Positions 1-7,345 of a stretch of 64,000 nt of DNA are shown here, in pieces. Source of the DNA: Lysobacter firmicutimachus (GTDB lineage: Bacteria; Pseudomonadota; Gammaproteobacteria; Xanthomonadales; Xanthomonadaceae); contig NZ_JBANDL010000002.1 of NCBI RefSeq assembly GCF_037027445.1, positions 2,790,001 to 2,854,000 on the forward strand, read 5' to 3'. The notes under the pieces were generated by a model. That model had not been told where the DNA came from, made no database searches, and saw nothing but the letters and a program-made list of their open reading frames with translations. A program made the translations under genes and the position numbers. Each line of letters opens with the position of its first letter. Within the stretch, counting starts at the first letter, position 1.

Positions 1-35
1 TGTCCTCGGCCGAGTATCTGCTGGAATCGCTCTGA
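1..35 (+). CDS. 3' end of an upstream gene (partial)
   Basis: The window opens inside an open frame that reads SSAEYLLESL and stops at TGA 33-35. A perfect 15-bp hairpin follows eight bases later, as expected for the end of a gene. Eleven codons are too few to name the product, and another frame cannot be excluded. Confidence 0.3.
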   Translation, partial: SSAEYLLESL

Positions 36-42
36 GTCCCCG

Positions 43-77
43 GCGTCGGCCGCGCGACCGGTTCGCGCGGCCGACGC
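43..77 (+). terminator. Perfect 15-bp hairpin, terminator-like
   Basis: GCGTCGGCCGCGCGA at 43-57 pairs exactly with 63-77 around the five-base loop CCGGT. There is no T-run after it, so it may act as a Rho-assisted or bidirectional barrier rather than a classical intrinsic terminator. It separates the upstream gene end from the ferritin-like gene. Confidence 0.5.
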
Positions 78-145
78 TCCTCCATCCACCGCTCCACCAC
101 ACGCCGAGGTACACCGCCCCCTTCCCCCGCCGCCAGGAGGCCGCC

Positions 146-718
146 ATGCCTGCCAAGCCCATGCGCCAGAACGACGCTCCCGCGTCCGCGTTCGTCACCG
201 ACCTTGCGACCATCCGCGCCCGCGCCCGCCAGCACATCGAGGACGGCGCGATCACCGCCAGCTACACCGCCGACCGCAGCGCGGTGATCAAGCTGCTCAA
301 CGAAGCCCTGGCGACCGAGATCGTCTGCGTGCTGCGCTACAAGCGCCACTACTTCATGGCCAGCGGCCTGATGGCCGAAGCGGTCAAGGCCGAATTCCTC
401 GAGCACGCCAACCAGGAGCAGGCCCACGCCGACCGCATCGCCGAGCGGATCGTGCAACTCGGCGGCGAGCCCGACCTCAACCCCGACGTGCTGTCCAAGC
501 ACGCCCATGCCGAATACGTCGAAGGCCGCGATCTGCGCGACATGGTCAAGGAGGACCTGATCGCCGAACGCATCGCCATCGACAGCTATCGCGAGATCAT
601 CCGCTTCGTCGGCGACCGCGACACCACCACCCAGCGGCTGATGGAAGACATCCTGGCCCAGGAAGAGGAACACGCCGACGAGCTGGCCGACCTGCTCGAC
701 GGCTGGACCGGCCAGTAA
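146..718 (+). CDS. Ferritin-like (bacterioferritin/Dps-type) protein
   Basis: This 190-residue soluble protein is a four-helix ferritin-like protein, probably binding iron at a di-metal centre in the cytoplasm. The ligand pattern is visible: E58 in helix A, E91-x-x-H94 in helix B, E141 in helix C and E173-x-x-H176 in helix D, that is, two ExxH pairs plus two single glutamates. It has no signal peptide. The start is supported by AGGAGG a few bases upstream of ATG 146. It has no operon partner: a terminator-like hairpin lies before it and REP sequence after it. The family is used for iron storage or protection from peroxide, but which of these applies here cannot be read from the sequence. Confidence 0.85.
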   Translation: MPAKPMRQNDAPASAFVTDLATIRARARQHIEDGAITASYTADRSAVIKLLNEALATEIVCVLRYKRHYFMASGLMAEAVKAEFLEHANQEQAHADRIAERIVQLGGEPDLNPDVLSKHAHAEYVEGRDLRDMVKEDLIAERIAIDSYREIIRFVGDRDTTTQRLMEDILAQEEEHADELADLLDGWTGQ

Positions 719-724
719 GCGTCC

Positions 725-900
725 CTATAGGAGCGGCGTCCGACGGGATTTCTTCCGGTCGCAAGCGGCGGCCGCCGAGGCGGCGTATGCGCGCGACCTT
801 TCCGCAGCCCGGATCGTTGGCGAGTTCTGCCGCTACCGGGCTTCGGATGACACGCTGTCGAACACCGCTTCGGTTGGTCGCGGCTCACGCCGCTCCTACA
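725..900. repeat. REP pair (BIME-like), GTAGGAGCGGC family
   Basis: Two copies of a GTAG-headed REP core (GTAGGAGCGGCGTGAGC and a diverged TATAGGAGCGGCG) lie in opposite orientation at about 725-739 and 876-900, enclosing diverged filler. The right-hand copy overlaps the last codons and the stop of the quinone reductase gene. Related copies occur near 2395, 16991, 27629, 49158 and 54342. Confidence 0.7.
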
Positions 901-1487
901 AGGGCCTGCTCGGCGAACAGGCCGCGGCCGAGATCGAACGCGGTCTGCAACTGCGCGGCAGCCTCGTCCGGGCGGGTGTGCAACAGCAACTCCGAGGTCA
1001 GCACGCGCGCGCCGCAGTAGTCGAAAATGCCGTGGTCGATCTGGGTCTTCATCGCCGTTTCGTAGCCATGCTTGGCGTAAGTGCGGCGGCCGGCACCGCC
1101 GACGCCGATCAAGTGCACCTCCAGGCGTTGCAGCTTCTTGACCACCCGGCCGTCGGCCTCGTCGTAGGCCCATCCGTTGGCGAACACGCGATCGACCCAG
1201 CCCTTGAGCAGGCCCGGCATCGACCACCAGTACACCGGAAACACCAGCGCCAGGCCATCGGCGCGGTCGATGCGCGCCTGTTCGGCGAGCACGTCGGCCG
1301 GGGCTTCGGCGCGACGATAGAAGCCCTCGATATCGGCGGCGTTGAAGCGCGGGTCGAAGCCTTCCGCGGCGAGATCGGCGATTTCGCCGCGGTGGCCGGA
1401 CTCGGTCAGGCCGGCGGCGAGACGGGCCGCGACCGCATGGGTCAGCGATTGCGGGTCGGGGTGGGCGACGACGATGAGCGCGTGCAT
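885..1487 (-). CDS. NAD(P)H:quinone oxidoreductase, flavodoxin-like fold
   Basis: This 200-residue cytoplasmic flavoprotein belongs to the Flavodoxin_2 family (MdaB/KefF/NQO-like), which reduces quinones or nitro-compounds by two electrons using NAD(P)H. The N-terminus (MHALIVVAHPDPQS) is the FMN/FAD phosphate-binding loop. The stretch PVYWWSMPGLLKGWVDRVF (residues about 85-103) is the family signature around the flavin ring. AGGAG sits just upstream of the ATG. The C-terminal codons (ALVGAA) and the TGA stop are supplied by a REP element, so the natural C-terminus may have been changed by that insertion. The promoter carries palindromes of the kind bound by HxlR-family regulators, although no HxlR gene is next to it. 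Confidence 0.88.
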   Translation of the reverse strand: MHALIVVAHPDPQSLTHAVAARLAAGLTESGHRGEIADLAAEGFDPRFNAADIEGFYRRAEAPADVLAEQARIDRADGLALVFPVYWWSMPGLLKGWVDRVFANGWAYDEADGRVVKKLQRLEVHLIGVGGAGRRTYAKHGYETAMKTQIDHGIFDYCGARVLTSELLLHTRPDEAAAQLQTAFDLGRGLFAEQALVGAA

Positions 1488-1506
1488 GGGAACTCCTGAA
1501 TTGAAA

Positions 1507-1538
1507 TTACTAAAAGTAACCTACATAAAGTAAGTTAC
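1507..1538 (-). promoter_or_regulatory. Double palindrome, HxlR-type operator candidate
   Basis: Two overlapping inverted repeats lie between the quinone reductase start and its likely -35 box. TTACT-AAA-AGTAA spans 1507-1519, and GTAAC/GTTAC arms span 1516-1538. TTGACG at 1555-1560 (minus strand) is a fair -35, which places the palindromes over the -10 and transcription start. GTAAC-type palindromes are typical of HxlR/YodB-family redox regulators that control such reductases. The regulator assignment is inference. Confidence 0.55.
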
Positions 1539-1616
1539 GATCAGTATATTCCCCCGTCAAGCCTCGGATTCGGACCGATTGCGTCGCCTGCCCGCACGCA
1601 CTGGCCGCGCCTGCAG

Positions 1617-2213
1617 ATGGGCCTGATCGTGCTGCTGACCGGCGCGGTCGGCTTCCTGGTCTCCTACGCCTTGCTCGTTGCCGGCGTGGACGCCATGGCG
1701 CTGCGCTATCCGCTCGCCGCCGCCGGCGCCTACCTGGCCTTCCTCGCCCTGCTGTGGACCTGGGCGCGCACGCGCGAACACGATGCCTGGAGCGAGGTCG
1801 ATCCGACCGAGGTCGGTTTCGACGCCGGCGGCGGCCGGCCCGCGGCCCAAACCGCGGACACCGGCGACGGCGACTGGGACGTGTCCGTCGCCGACGCCGG
1901 CGACGAAGCGGCCTGGGTGCTGGCGGCGCTGGCGGTGGCGCTGTGCGCCGGGCTCGCCGCGCTGTGGGTGATCTGGATCGCGCCGGCCCTGATGGCCGAG
2001 TTGATCCTCGACGTCGCCCTGGCCGGCGGCCTGTACCGGCGCCTGCGCCGGATCGAAACCTCGCATTGGCTGAGCACGGCGCTGCGGCGCACCGCCCTAC
2101 CGTTCCTGATCATCGCCGCGATCGCCGCCGGCGCCGGCGCGGCGGGCGCCGCCTATGCGCCGGGCGCGCAGACCTTCGGCGATGTGCTGGCGGTCTGGCA
2201 CGGCACAAGTTGA
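1617..2213 (+). CDS. Small membrane protein of unknown function
   Basis: This 198-residue predicted inner-membrane protein has about four hydrophobic segments: residues 1-19, 27-45, about 92-118 and about 160-180. An acidic cytoplasmic or periplasmic loop (DAWSEVDPTEVGFDAGGG...) lies between helices 2 and 3. I do not recognise the family. ATG 1617 is the first standard start codon. However, the frame is open and protein-like upstream to the TGA at 1497, reading SPARTHWPRLQ just before the chosen Met, with no ATG, GTG or TTG. The 5' end may therefore have been lost when the upstream promoter region was rearranged, or it may begin at a rare codon such as ATT. Confidence 0.6.
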   Translation: MGLIVLLTGAVGFLVSYALLVAGVDAMALRYPLAAAGAYLAFLALLWTWARTREHDAWSEVDPTEVGFDAGGGRPAAQTADTGDGDWDVSVADAGDEAAWVLAALAVALCAGLAALWVIWIAPALMAELILDVALAGGLYRRLRRIETSHWLSTALRRTALPFLIIAAIAAGAGAAGAAYAPGAQTFGDVLAVWHGTS

Positions 2214-2394
2214 AACGCAGCCCACCGCGCGCGCTGCAACGCCGCTTCATTTGGGAGCGACCTAGGCCGCAACAACCGCAGCGACGGACGCAAGCGCAGC
2301 ATCCGAAGCCGTGGCCGTCGATGTGTTTCGGCACGTTCCAAGGCAGTGCCGACGGCTCCGGCTTCGTCGCAACGCCGGCGTACACCACTGCGAT

Positions 2395-2452
2395 GGTCGC
2401 GACTTACGCCGCTTCTACGCTGGAGGACGATCGGCTCTTGCAGGAGCGGCGT
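2395..2452. repeat. Diverged REP copies downstream of pbpC
   Basis: A degenerate copy reading GGTCGCGACTTACGCCGC begins at 2395. A second one, GCAGGAGCGGCGT, ends at 2452, six bases before the pbpC stop codon. They form an inverted pair like the other REP clusters of this window. Confidence 0.5.
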
Positions 2453-2457
2453 CGCGC

Positions 2458-4872
2458 TCAGCGCAAGACCTTGAAGCGCACCCGCGACCAGGCGCCGGTG
2501 TCGGCCAGCGCGGTCAGTACGTGCTCGCCGGGTTCGCCGAAGTCGTGCTCGAAGCGTCCCCTGCCCTGCGACTCGCCGATCAGCCGGCCGTCGAGCAGCC
2601 AGCGCACCCGCGCGTCGCTGCCGAGCGCGCGCACCGACAGGCGCAGCGGCGCCTGGCTGCCGGGCGCGCGCGCCAGGGTGGCCTGATCGTCGATGCCTTC
2701 CACGCGCAGTTCCTCGACCGCGTCGCGGCCGTCGTCGCTGCAGTCCGGCGCCAGCGCCGGCAGTTGCGAGGCGCGCCGGGTCTCCACGGGCAGCCACGGC
2801 GAGGCCAGCGCCGGCCAACGGGCGATTTCGCGCGGTTCGCGCCGGTGCGGCCGCGAGCACTCGGCCGACAGGCGTTGGCCGCTGTCGGCATCGGCGTCGA
2901 AGCGTTCCATGCCTGCGCTCCACAAGCGCGCGTCGCGTTCGGCGAAGGTCGGCGGCACCGAGCCGTCCAGGGTCCAGGCCTGCATGCGGCGCTGGCACAG
3001 CGCCGGCGCCTGCGGATCGGGCGGCAGCCCAAGCGGCCAGCAGACCTCGATCTGTTCGACCCCGCGCGGCGGCGGCCGCAACGCGGCGTCGCCGCGTTGC
3101 CGCGGCAGGCTGTCGACCACTTCGAACAGCAGCGGCAAGGCGGTGACCGCGCCGTACTGACCCGGCAAGGGCGTGCCGTCCGGACGCCCGACCCAGACTC
3201 CCACGGTGTAACGGCGGGTGCTGCCCAAGGCCCAGGCGTCGCGGAAGCCGTAGCTGGTGCCGGTCTTCCACGCCACCCGCGGCCGCCCCTGCGGGTCGAA
3301 GGTCTGTTCGACGCTGCCGGGGCGCGGGTTGGCCTCGAGGATCTCGCGCACGATCCATGCCGCGCCCGGCGACAGCAGGCGCCGGTCCAGGCGCGCCTCG
3401 TCGGCGCGGTAACGCACCCGTCCGGCGACGCCGTTGCGGTTGAACGCGGCGTAGGCGCCGACCAGATCCTCCAAACGCGCGCCGGTACCGCCGAGTATCA
3501 TCGCCAGATTCGGCGTCGCGCCGCGCGGCCAATGCAGATCGATGCCGGCATGGGCCAGGCGCGCGGAGAAACGCGACGGCCCGACCCGCTCGAGCAGATC
3601 CACCGCCGGCACGTTCAAGGACAGGCGCAGCGCGGTCGCGGCGCCGACCGGGCCATTGAACGCCGCGTCGAAATTGCCCGGCCGGTAGCCGCCGAAGGCC
3701 TGCGGCGCGTCCACGAACAGGCTCTCCGAGTGAATCAGGCCGTCGTCCAGGGCCAGGCCGTACAGGAACGGCTTCAAAGTCGAACCCGGCGAGCGCCAGG
3801 CCTGGACCATGTCGACATGGCCCAGCCGCGCGGCATCGCCGAAGGTTACCGAACCGACATAGGCGCGCGCTTCCACAGTGGCGTTGTCGACCACCAGCAG
3901 CGCCGCCGACGTGCGTTCGGGCAAGGTCGAGAAGTACGCCGAAACCCGGTCCTCGAGCGTGCGCTGCAGTTCCAGGTCGATGGTCGAGACGATCCGCCCC
4001 GCCTTCGGGTCCTCGCTGCGCAAGCGTTGCGCCAACAACGGCGCGTAGCGCGGCGGCTGCAGCGAACGCGCCACCACCGGTTCGACCCGCGCATCGGCGA
4101 CCTGCGCCGGCGTCCACACGCGCAACGCGGCCATGCGCGCCAGCACCTTGTCGCGGGCGATGCGCGCGCGCTCGGGCTCGCGGTCCGGCCGCAAGCGGCT
4201 CGGCGACTGCGGCAACACGGTCAACAACGCCGCCTCGGCATGCGACAGGCGCGCCGAGGGCTTGCCCAGATAAGCCCAGCTCGCGGCCTCCACGCCTTCG
4301 ACGGTGCCGCCGAACGGCGCCCGGTCGAGGTAAAGGGCCAGGATTTCGCGCTTGGACAGGTGCGCCTCCAACTGCAAGGCGCGCAGCACTTGGCGCAGCT
4401 TGGCGCCGAGGCTGCGCCGGCCCTCGCCGGGACGCGCGTCGAGGATGCGCGCGACCTGCATGGTCAGGGTCGAACCGCCCGACACCACCCGCCCGCTGCG
4501 CAGCCATTGCCCGGCCGCGCGCAGCATCGCCAGCGGATTGATGCCGGGGTGTTTCCAGAACCAGCGGTCTTCGTAGTTCAGCAGCGCCTGCAGGTACAGC
4601 GGCGACACCTTGGACGCCTCGACCGGATAGCGCCACACGCCGTCGCGATCGGCGAACGCGCGCAGCGGCGTGCCGTCGGCGGCGACCACCACCGCACCGG
4701 CGTCGCGCGGCTGCGGCAGGGGCAAGGGAAAGGCCAGGTCCAGCAGCATCGTCGCGGTCGCCAACGACAGCGCCAGCAGCAAGGCTTGCAGCACGCGCCG
4801 GCGCAGCCGTTGCCGGCGCGGCGGAACGGGTGCGGGCGTAGCGGCGGCGGAAACGGACGGAGCGGACGGCAT
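2458..4872 (-). CDS. pbpC: Penicillin-binding protein 1C
   Basis: This 804-residue bifunctional peptidoglycan synthase is anchored in the inner membrane by residues about 27-50. The GT51 glycosyltransferase domain follows: catalytic Glu101 in NYEDRWFWKHPG and GGSTLTMQVAR at 132-142. The transpeptidase domain has S364-x-x-K367 (STLK) and KTGTS near 535. A C-terminal BiPBP_C-type beta domain begins at about 700. All catalytic motifs are intact and the length matches E. coli PBP1C. It is the last gene of an operon led by the alpha-2-macroglobulin-like lipoprotein, the same pairing as yfhM-pbpC in E. coli, where the two are thought to act together in envelope repair and defence. Confidence 0.95.
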   Translation of the reverse strand: MPSAPSVSAAATPAPVPPRRQRLRRRVLQALLLALSLATATMLLDLAFPLPLPQPRDAGAVVVAADGTPLRAFADRDGVWRYPVEASKVSPLYLQALLNYEDRWFWKHPGINPLAMLRAAGQWLRSGRVVSGGSTLTMQVARILDARPGEGRRSLGAKLRQVLRALQLEAHLSKREILALYLDRAPFGGTVEGVEAASWAYLGKPSARLSHAEAALLTVLPQSPSRLRPDREPERARIARDKVLARMAALRVWTPAQVADARVEPVVARSLQPPRYAPLLAQRLRSEDPKAGRIVSTIDLELQRTLEDRVSAYFSTLPERTSAALLVVDNATVEARAYVGSVTFGDAARLGHVDMVQAWRSPGSTLKPFLYGLALDDGLIHSESLFVDAPQAFGGYRPGNFDAAFNGPVGAATALRLSLNVPAVDLLERVGPSRFSARLAHAGIDLHWPRGATPNLAMILGGTGARLEDLVGAYAAFNRNGVAGRVRYRADEARLDRRLLSPGAAWIVREILEANPRPGSVEQTFDPQGRPRVAWKTGTSYGFRDAWALGSTRRYTVGVWVGRPDGTPLPGQYGAVTALPLLFEVVDSLPRQRGDAALRPPPRGVEQIEVCWPLGLPPDPQAPALCQRRMQAWTLDGSVPPTFAERDARLWSAGMERFDADADSGQRLSAECSRPHRREPREIARWPALASPWLPVETRRASQLPALAPDCSDDGRDAVEELRVEGIDDQATLARAPGSQAPLRLSVRALGSDARVRWLLDGRLIGESQGRGRFEHDFGEPGEHVLTALADTGAWSRVRFKVLR

Positions 4873-5170
4873 GACGAGGACGACTGAGAAAATCAGGCTA
4901 CGGCGAAACTTCCGGCGAGAAGCGTACCGCTGCGGCGGACCGCAGAGGCGGTGTCCGGCAGGCGGCCTCCCGGCCGGGACACGGCACGGGCGCCGTCAGG
5001 CGGCAGACGCGGCGCGCCAGGCCCTCGGCCGACGGGCATTCGCGCAACGCGCCGGGCCAGGGCCTGGACACGGAAGCCCCGGCCGCAGAGCCGGCGCATC
5101 GCGCGGCCGCCGCGCGACCGGTGGCCTCGCCGGACGCAGACGCCGCGCGAAGGCGAAGCCGGCGCCGTCA

Positions 5171-6211
5171 TCAACCCGCGGTGTTGATCGCGACGATGTC
5201 CAGCTTGCCTTCGCTGAGCAACAGCACCAGGTTCTGGCCGCCGTCGCCCTGGCTCTGGGCCACGTCGATGCGAGCGTCGATGATGCGGTTGTCGTTGCCC
5301 TCCTCGCGGTCTTCGTCCGGGTCGAAAACGATGTTCAGGCTGTATTTTTCGCCGTCCGGCGCCGGCACCACGACGCCGTGGCCGCCCGCGGCATCGCGCT
5401 TGAACGGTTGGGCGACGGTCGCGGCGATCGCCGCGGCATACAGATCGGCGCGGTCCTTAGGAAACAGATCCTGGAAGTGCGCCTGCGCGGTGGCGCGGTC
5501 GATCTTGCCGCCGGTCTTCTTCGCCACCGCTTCCAGCGGAGTGTCGTAGATCGGCCAGTAGGTCACGTCGAGCGGGAAGCGTAGCGCGTCCAGCACCACG
5601 CGCCGGTCGCCGGACGCGAACGCCGCGCCGAGCGGCTTGAGCAGGTTGACCACCCGCTGCTCGACGGTCTCATGGCCGACCTGGGCCAGGCCCTTGCCGT
5701 CCCAGGCGTAGACGTAATAGCCGACGGTCTTGGGCCGCGCGGCACTGCAGATATCGGGCTCTTCGACGTAGAGCTTGCCGTCCTCTATCTTGCGCGGGAA
5801 CGCGCAGTAATCCGGCAGCCCCGCGCGCGGCAACAGTTGCGCGCCCTGCGGACGCGACATCGCCACCGCCAGGCGCATGTTCGCGGCCATGGTCGCGTCC
5901 GGCGTGCCCTCGCCGTAGGCGATCACGACGTCGTCGCTGCCGTCGCCGTCGAGATCGCCGAGCAGATGCGAGTAGCCCAGGCGCTGGAAGTCCGGTTCGG
6001 TCTTGCGCAGGGCGGCGAAAGCGCGCTCGGCGATCTGCTGTTTCGACAAGGCCGGCGCGGCCGCGCTCGTCGCGGCCGCAGCCGCAGTCGCATTGGCGGC
6101 CGCATCGGCCTGCGCGGCAGCGGCGGGCGCAGCCTGTCCGCCGCCCTGGCAAGCGCCCAGGCCCAGGATCAGCCCCAATGTCGGAATCATCAGCGCGGGG
6201 GAATGTCGCAT
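5171..6211 (-). CDS. Lipoprotein with DxDGDGxDD motif, unknown function
   Basis: This 346-residue lipoprotein has a signal peptide ending in the lipobox LGAC (Cys21). An Ala-rich linker follows to about residue 55. The body contains GDLDGDGSDDVVIAYGEG, a calcium-loop-like acidic motif similar to those of FG-GAP/VCBS repeats. ATG 6211 is chosen over a longer frame because AAGGAGC lies directly upstream and the lipoprotein signal begins there; the extra upstream codons are only a 9-bp tandem repeat. The next gene upstream (6302-7345) is a paralogue with the same layout. Both lie between the alpha-2-macroglobulin homologue and pbpC, so an outer- or inner-membrane envelope role is likely, but no enzyme activity is apparent. 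Confidence 0.75.
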   Translation of the reverse strand: MRHSPALMIPTLGLILGLGACQGGGQAAPAAAAQADAAANATAAAAATSAAAPALSKQQIAERAFAALRKTEPDFQRLGYSHLLGDLDGDGSDDVVIAYGEGTPDATMAANMRLAVAMSRPQGAQLLPRAGLPDYCAFPRKIEDGKLYVEEPDICSAARPKTVGYYVYAWDGKGLAQVGHETVEQRVVNLLKPLGAAFASGDRRVVLDALRFPLDVTYWPIYDTPLEAVAKKTGGKIDRATAQAHFQDLFPKDRADLYAAAIAATVAQPFKRDAAGGHGVVVPAPDGEKYSLNIVFDPDEDREEGNDNRIIDARIDVAQSQGDGGQNLVLLLSEGKLDIVAINTAG

Positions 6212-6220
6212 GTTCGCTCC

Positions 6221-6250
6221 TTGCGTTCGTTGCGTTCGTTGCGTTCGTTG
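6221..6250. repeat. 9-bp tandem repeat TTGCGTTCG x3
   Basis: Three exact copies of TTGCGTTCG (6221-6247) plus a partial fourth lie immediately upstream of the ribosome-binding site of the lipoprotein gene that starts at 6211. Nine is a multiple of three, so copy-number change would not shift the open upstream frame. It could alter the leader length. Confidence 0.8.
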
Positions 6251-6301
6251 CCTGCGCGGGTCGCGGCGGGTCGCCGCGGCTCGCACGAGGCGAGAAAAAC
6301 C

Positions 6302-7345
6302 TTACTCGCTTTCGCTGTCGAAGCCGCTGTGATCGAGCAGGTAGAGCCGGCCCTGGATCAGCAGAAAGCGGACCGAATAGCCGACCCCGTCGCCGTGCGG
6401 CCATTCCAGCGTGGCGACCGCATCGTTGACCGTGTCGCCATCGCCGAGTTCGGCCAGTTCGCCTTCCGGTTTCAGGTTCAGGTGCAGCTTGCACTCGCTG
6501 CGCACGGCCATACGCTCGTTCGCGCCGAGCTGCCGGAACGCCTGGCCCGACAACGCCTGGACCGCGGCGATGAATCCGGCCCGGCGCGCAGCCTCGTCGA
6601 ACAGCAGATCGGCCGCTGCGGCGGACGCGCCGGCCGCGGCCGGCCCCGGCCGCAGGAACGCGGCCGCATCGGCGCTACGGCCGCTACGCAAGGCCTCGGC
6701 CAGTTCGCCCAACTGGGCCTGGATCTGCTCCTCGTTGGAGCGTTCGGCGCTCTGGCGCAGCCCCTGCGCCGTCCATTCGTATTCGTAATGGGCGATGGTG
6801 CGCGGGAACGGAATCATGCAGGCTTCCAGCGAATCGACCCGCAGCCGGCCGCGGTCGATGCCGCGCACGGCGGCGCAATAACGGAACAAGTCCGGATCGT
6901 CGCGCTGCAGCTCCAGGCCGGCGTCGCGCATCAGCAGAATGCGCACGGTGTTGGCGACGTGCCGCGTCGCGCCGTCGGCGCCGATGCCGTACTCGACCGC
7001 AACGTCGTCGCGGCCGTCGCGGTCCAGGTCGCCGAAGGCGAACTGGCTGTAGTAGTCGTCGAAATCCGGATCGTCCTGGCGCAGCACCGCTTCGGCCGCC
7101 GCCTGCAGCGGCGGCACCGGCGCGGGCGCTTCGACCGGCGCCGGTGCGGATTGCGGCGGGTCGGCGGTCGCCGCCACCGCGGGCTCTGCCGGCGCGCTGT
7201 CGAGCGCACCGGCATCGGAGCGCGCGCAGGCGCTCAATCCCAGCAGCAGGGCCAACGCGCCGAGCGCGCCCGCCTGCCGCACGCGCGCGCGCGCCGCCGC
7301 GACGGGAAGCGCACGGCCTCCCGTCGCCGAGGCCGCCGCGGTCAC
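6302..7345 (-). CDS. Lipoprotein paralogue with DxDxDGxDD motif
   Basis: This 347-residue lipoprotein starts at a GTG that overlaps the stop of the alpha-2-macroglobulin gene by four bases (GTGA), so the two are translationally coupled. The lipobox LSAC (Cys40) follows a long hydrophobic signal. An Ala/Pro-rich linker precedes the motif GDLDRDGRDDVAVEYGIG, aligned with GDLDGDGSDDVVIAYGEG in the downstream paralogue; the following 'R/FLYCAxRKI-like' segment is also shared. I do not recognise a named family. The tandem duplication and the operon position suggest periplasmic partners of the macroglobulin/PBP1C pair. That role is inferred from context only. Confidence 0.72.
   Translation of the reverse strand: MTAAASATGGRALPVAAARARVRQAGALGALALLLGLSACARSDAGALDSAPAEPAVAATADPPQSAPAPVEAPAPVPPLQAAAEAVLRQDDPDFDDYYSQFAFGDLDRDGRDDVAVEYGIGADGATRHVANTVRILLMRDAGLELQRDDPDLFRYCAAVRGIDRGRLRVDSLEACMIPFPRTIAHYEYEWTAQGLRQSAERSNEEQIQAQLGELAEALRSGRSADAAAFLRPGPAAAGASAAAADLLFDEAARRAGFIAAVQALSGQAFRQLGANERMAVRSECKLHLNLKPEGELAELGDGDTVNDAVATLEWPHGDGVGYSVRFLLIQGRLYLLDHSGFDSESE

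Noticed and set aside
4893..5171. Open frame of about 92 codons between the lipoprotein gene and pbpC, whose ATG overlaps the lipoprotein stop (TGATG)
   Set aside because: The product is an Arg/Gly/Ala-rich sequence without recognisable domain or signal, and third-position G+C is lower than in the neighbouring genes. The overlap makes it worth remembering, but it is more likely spacer.
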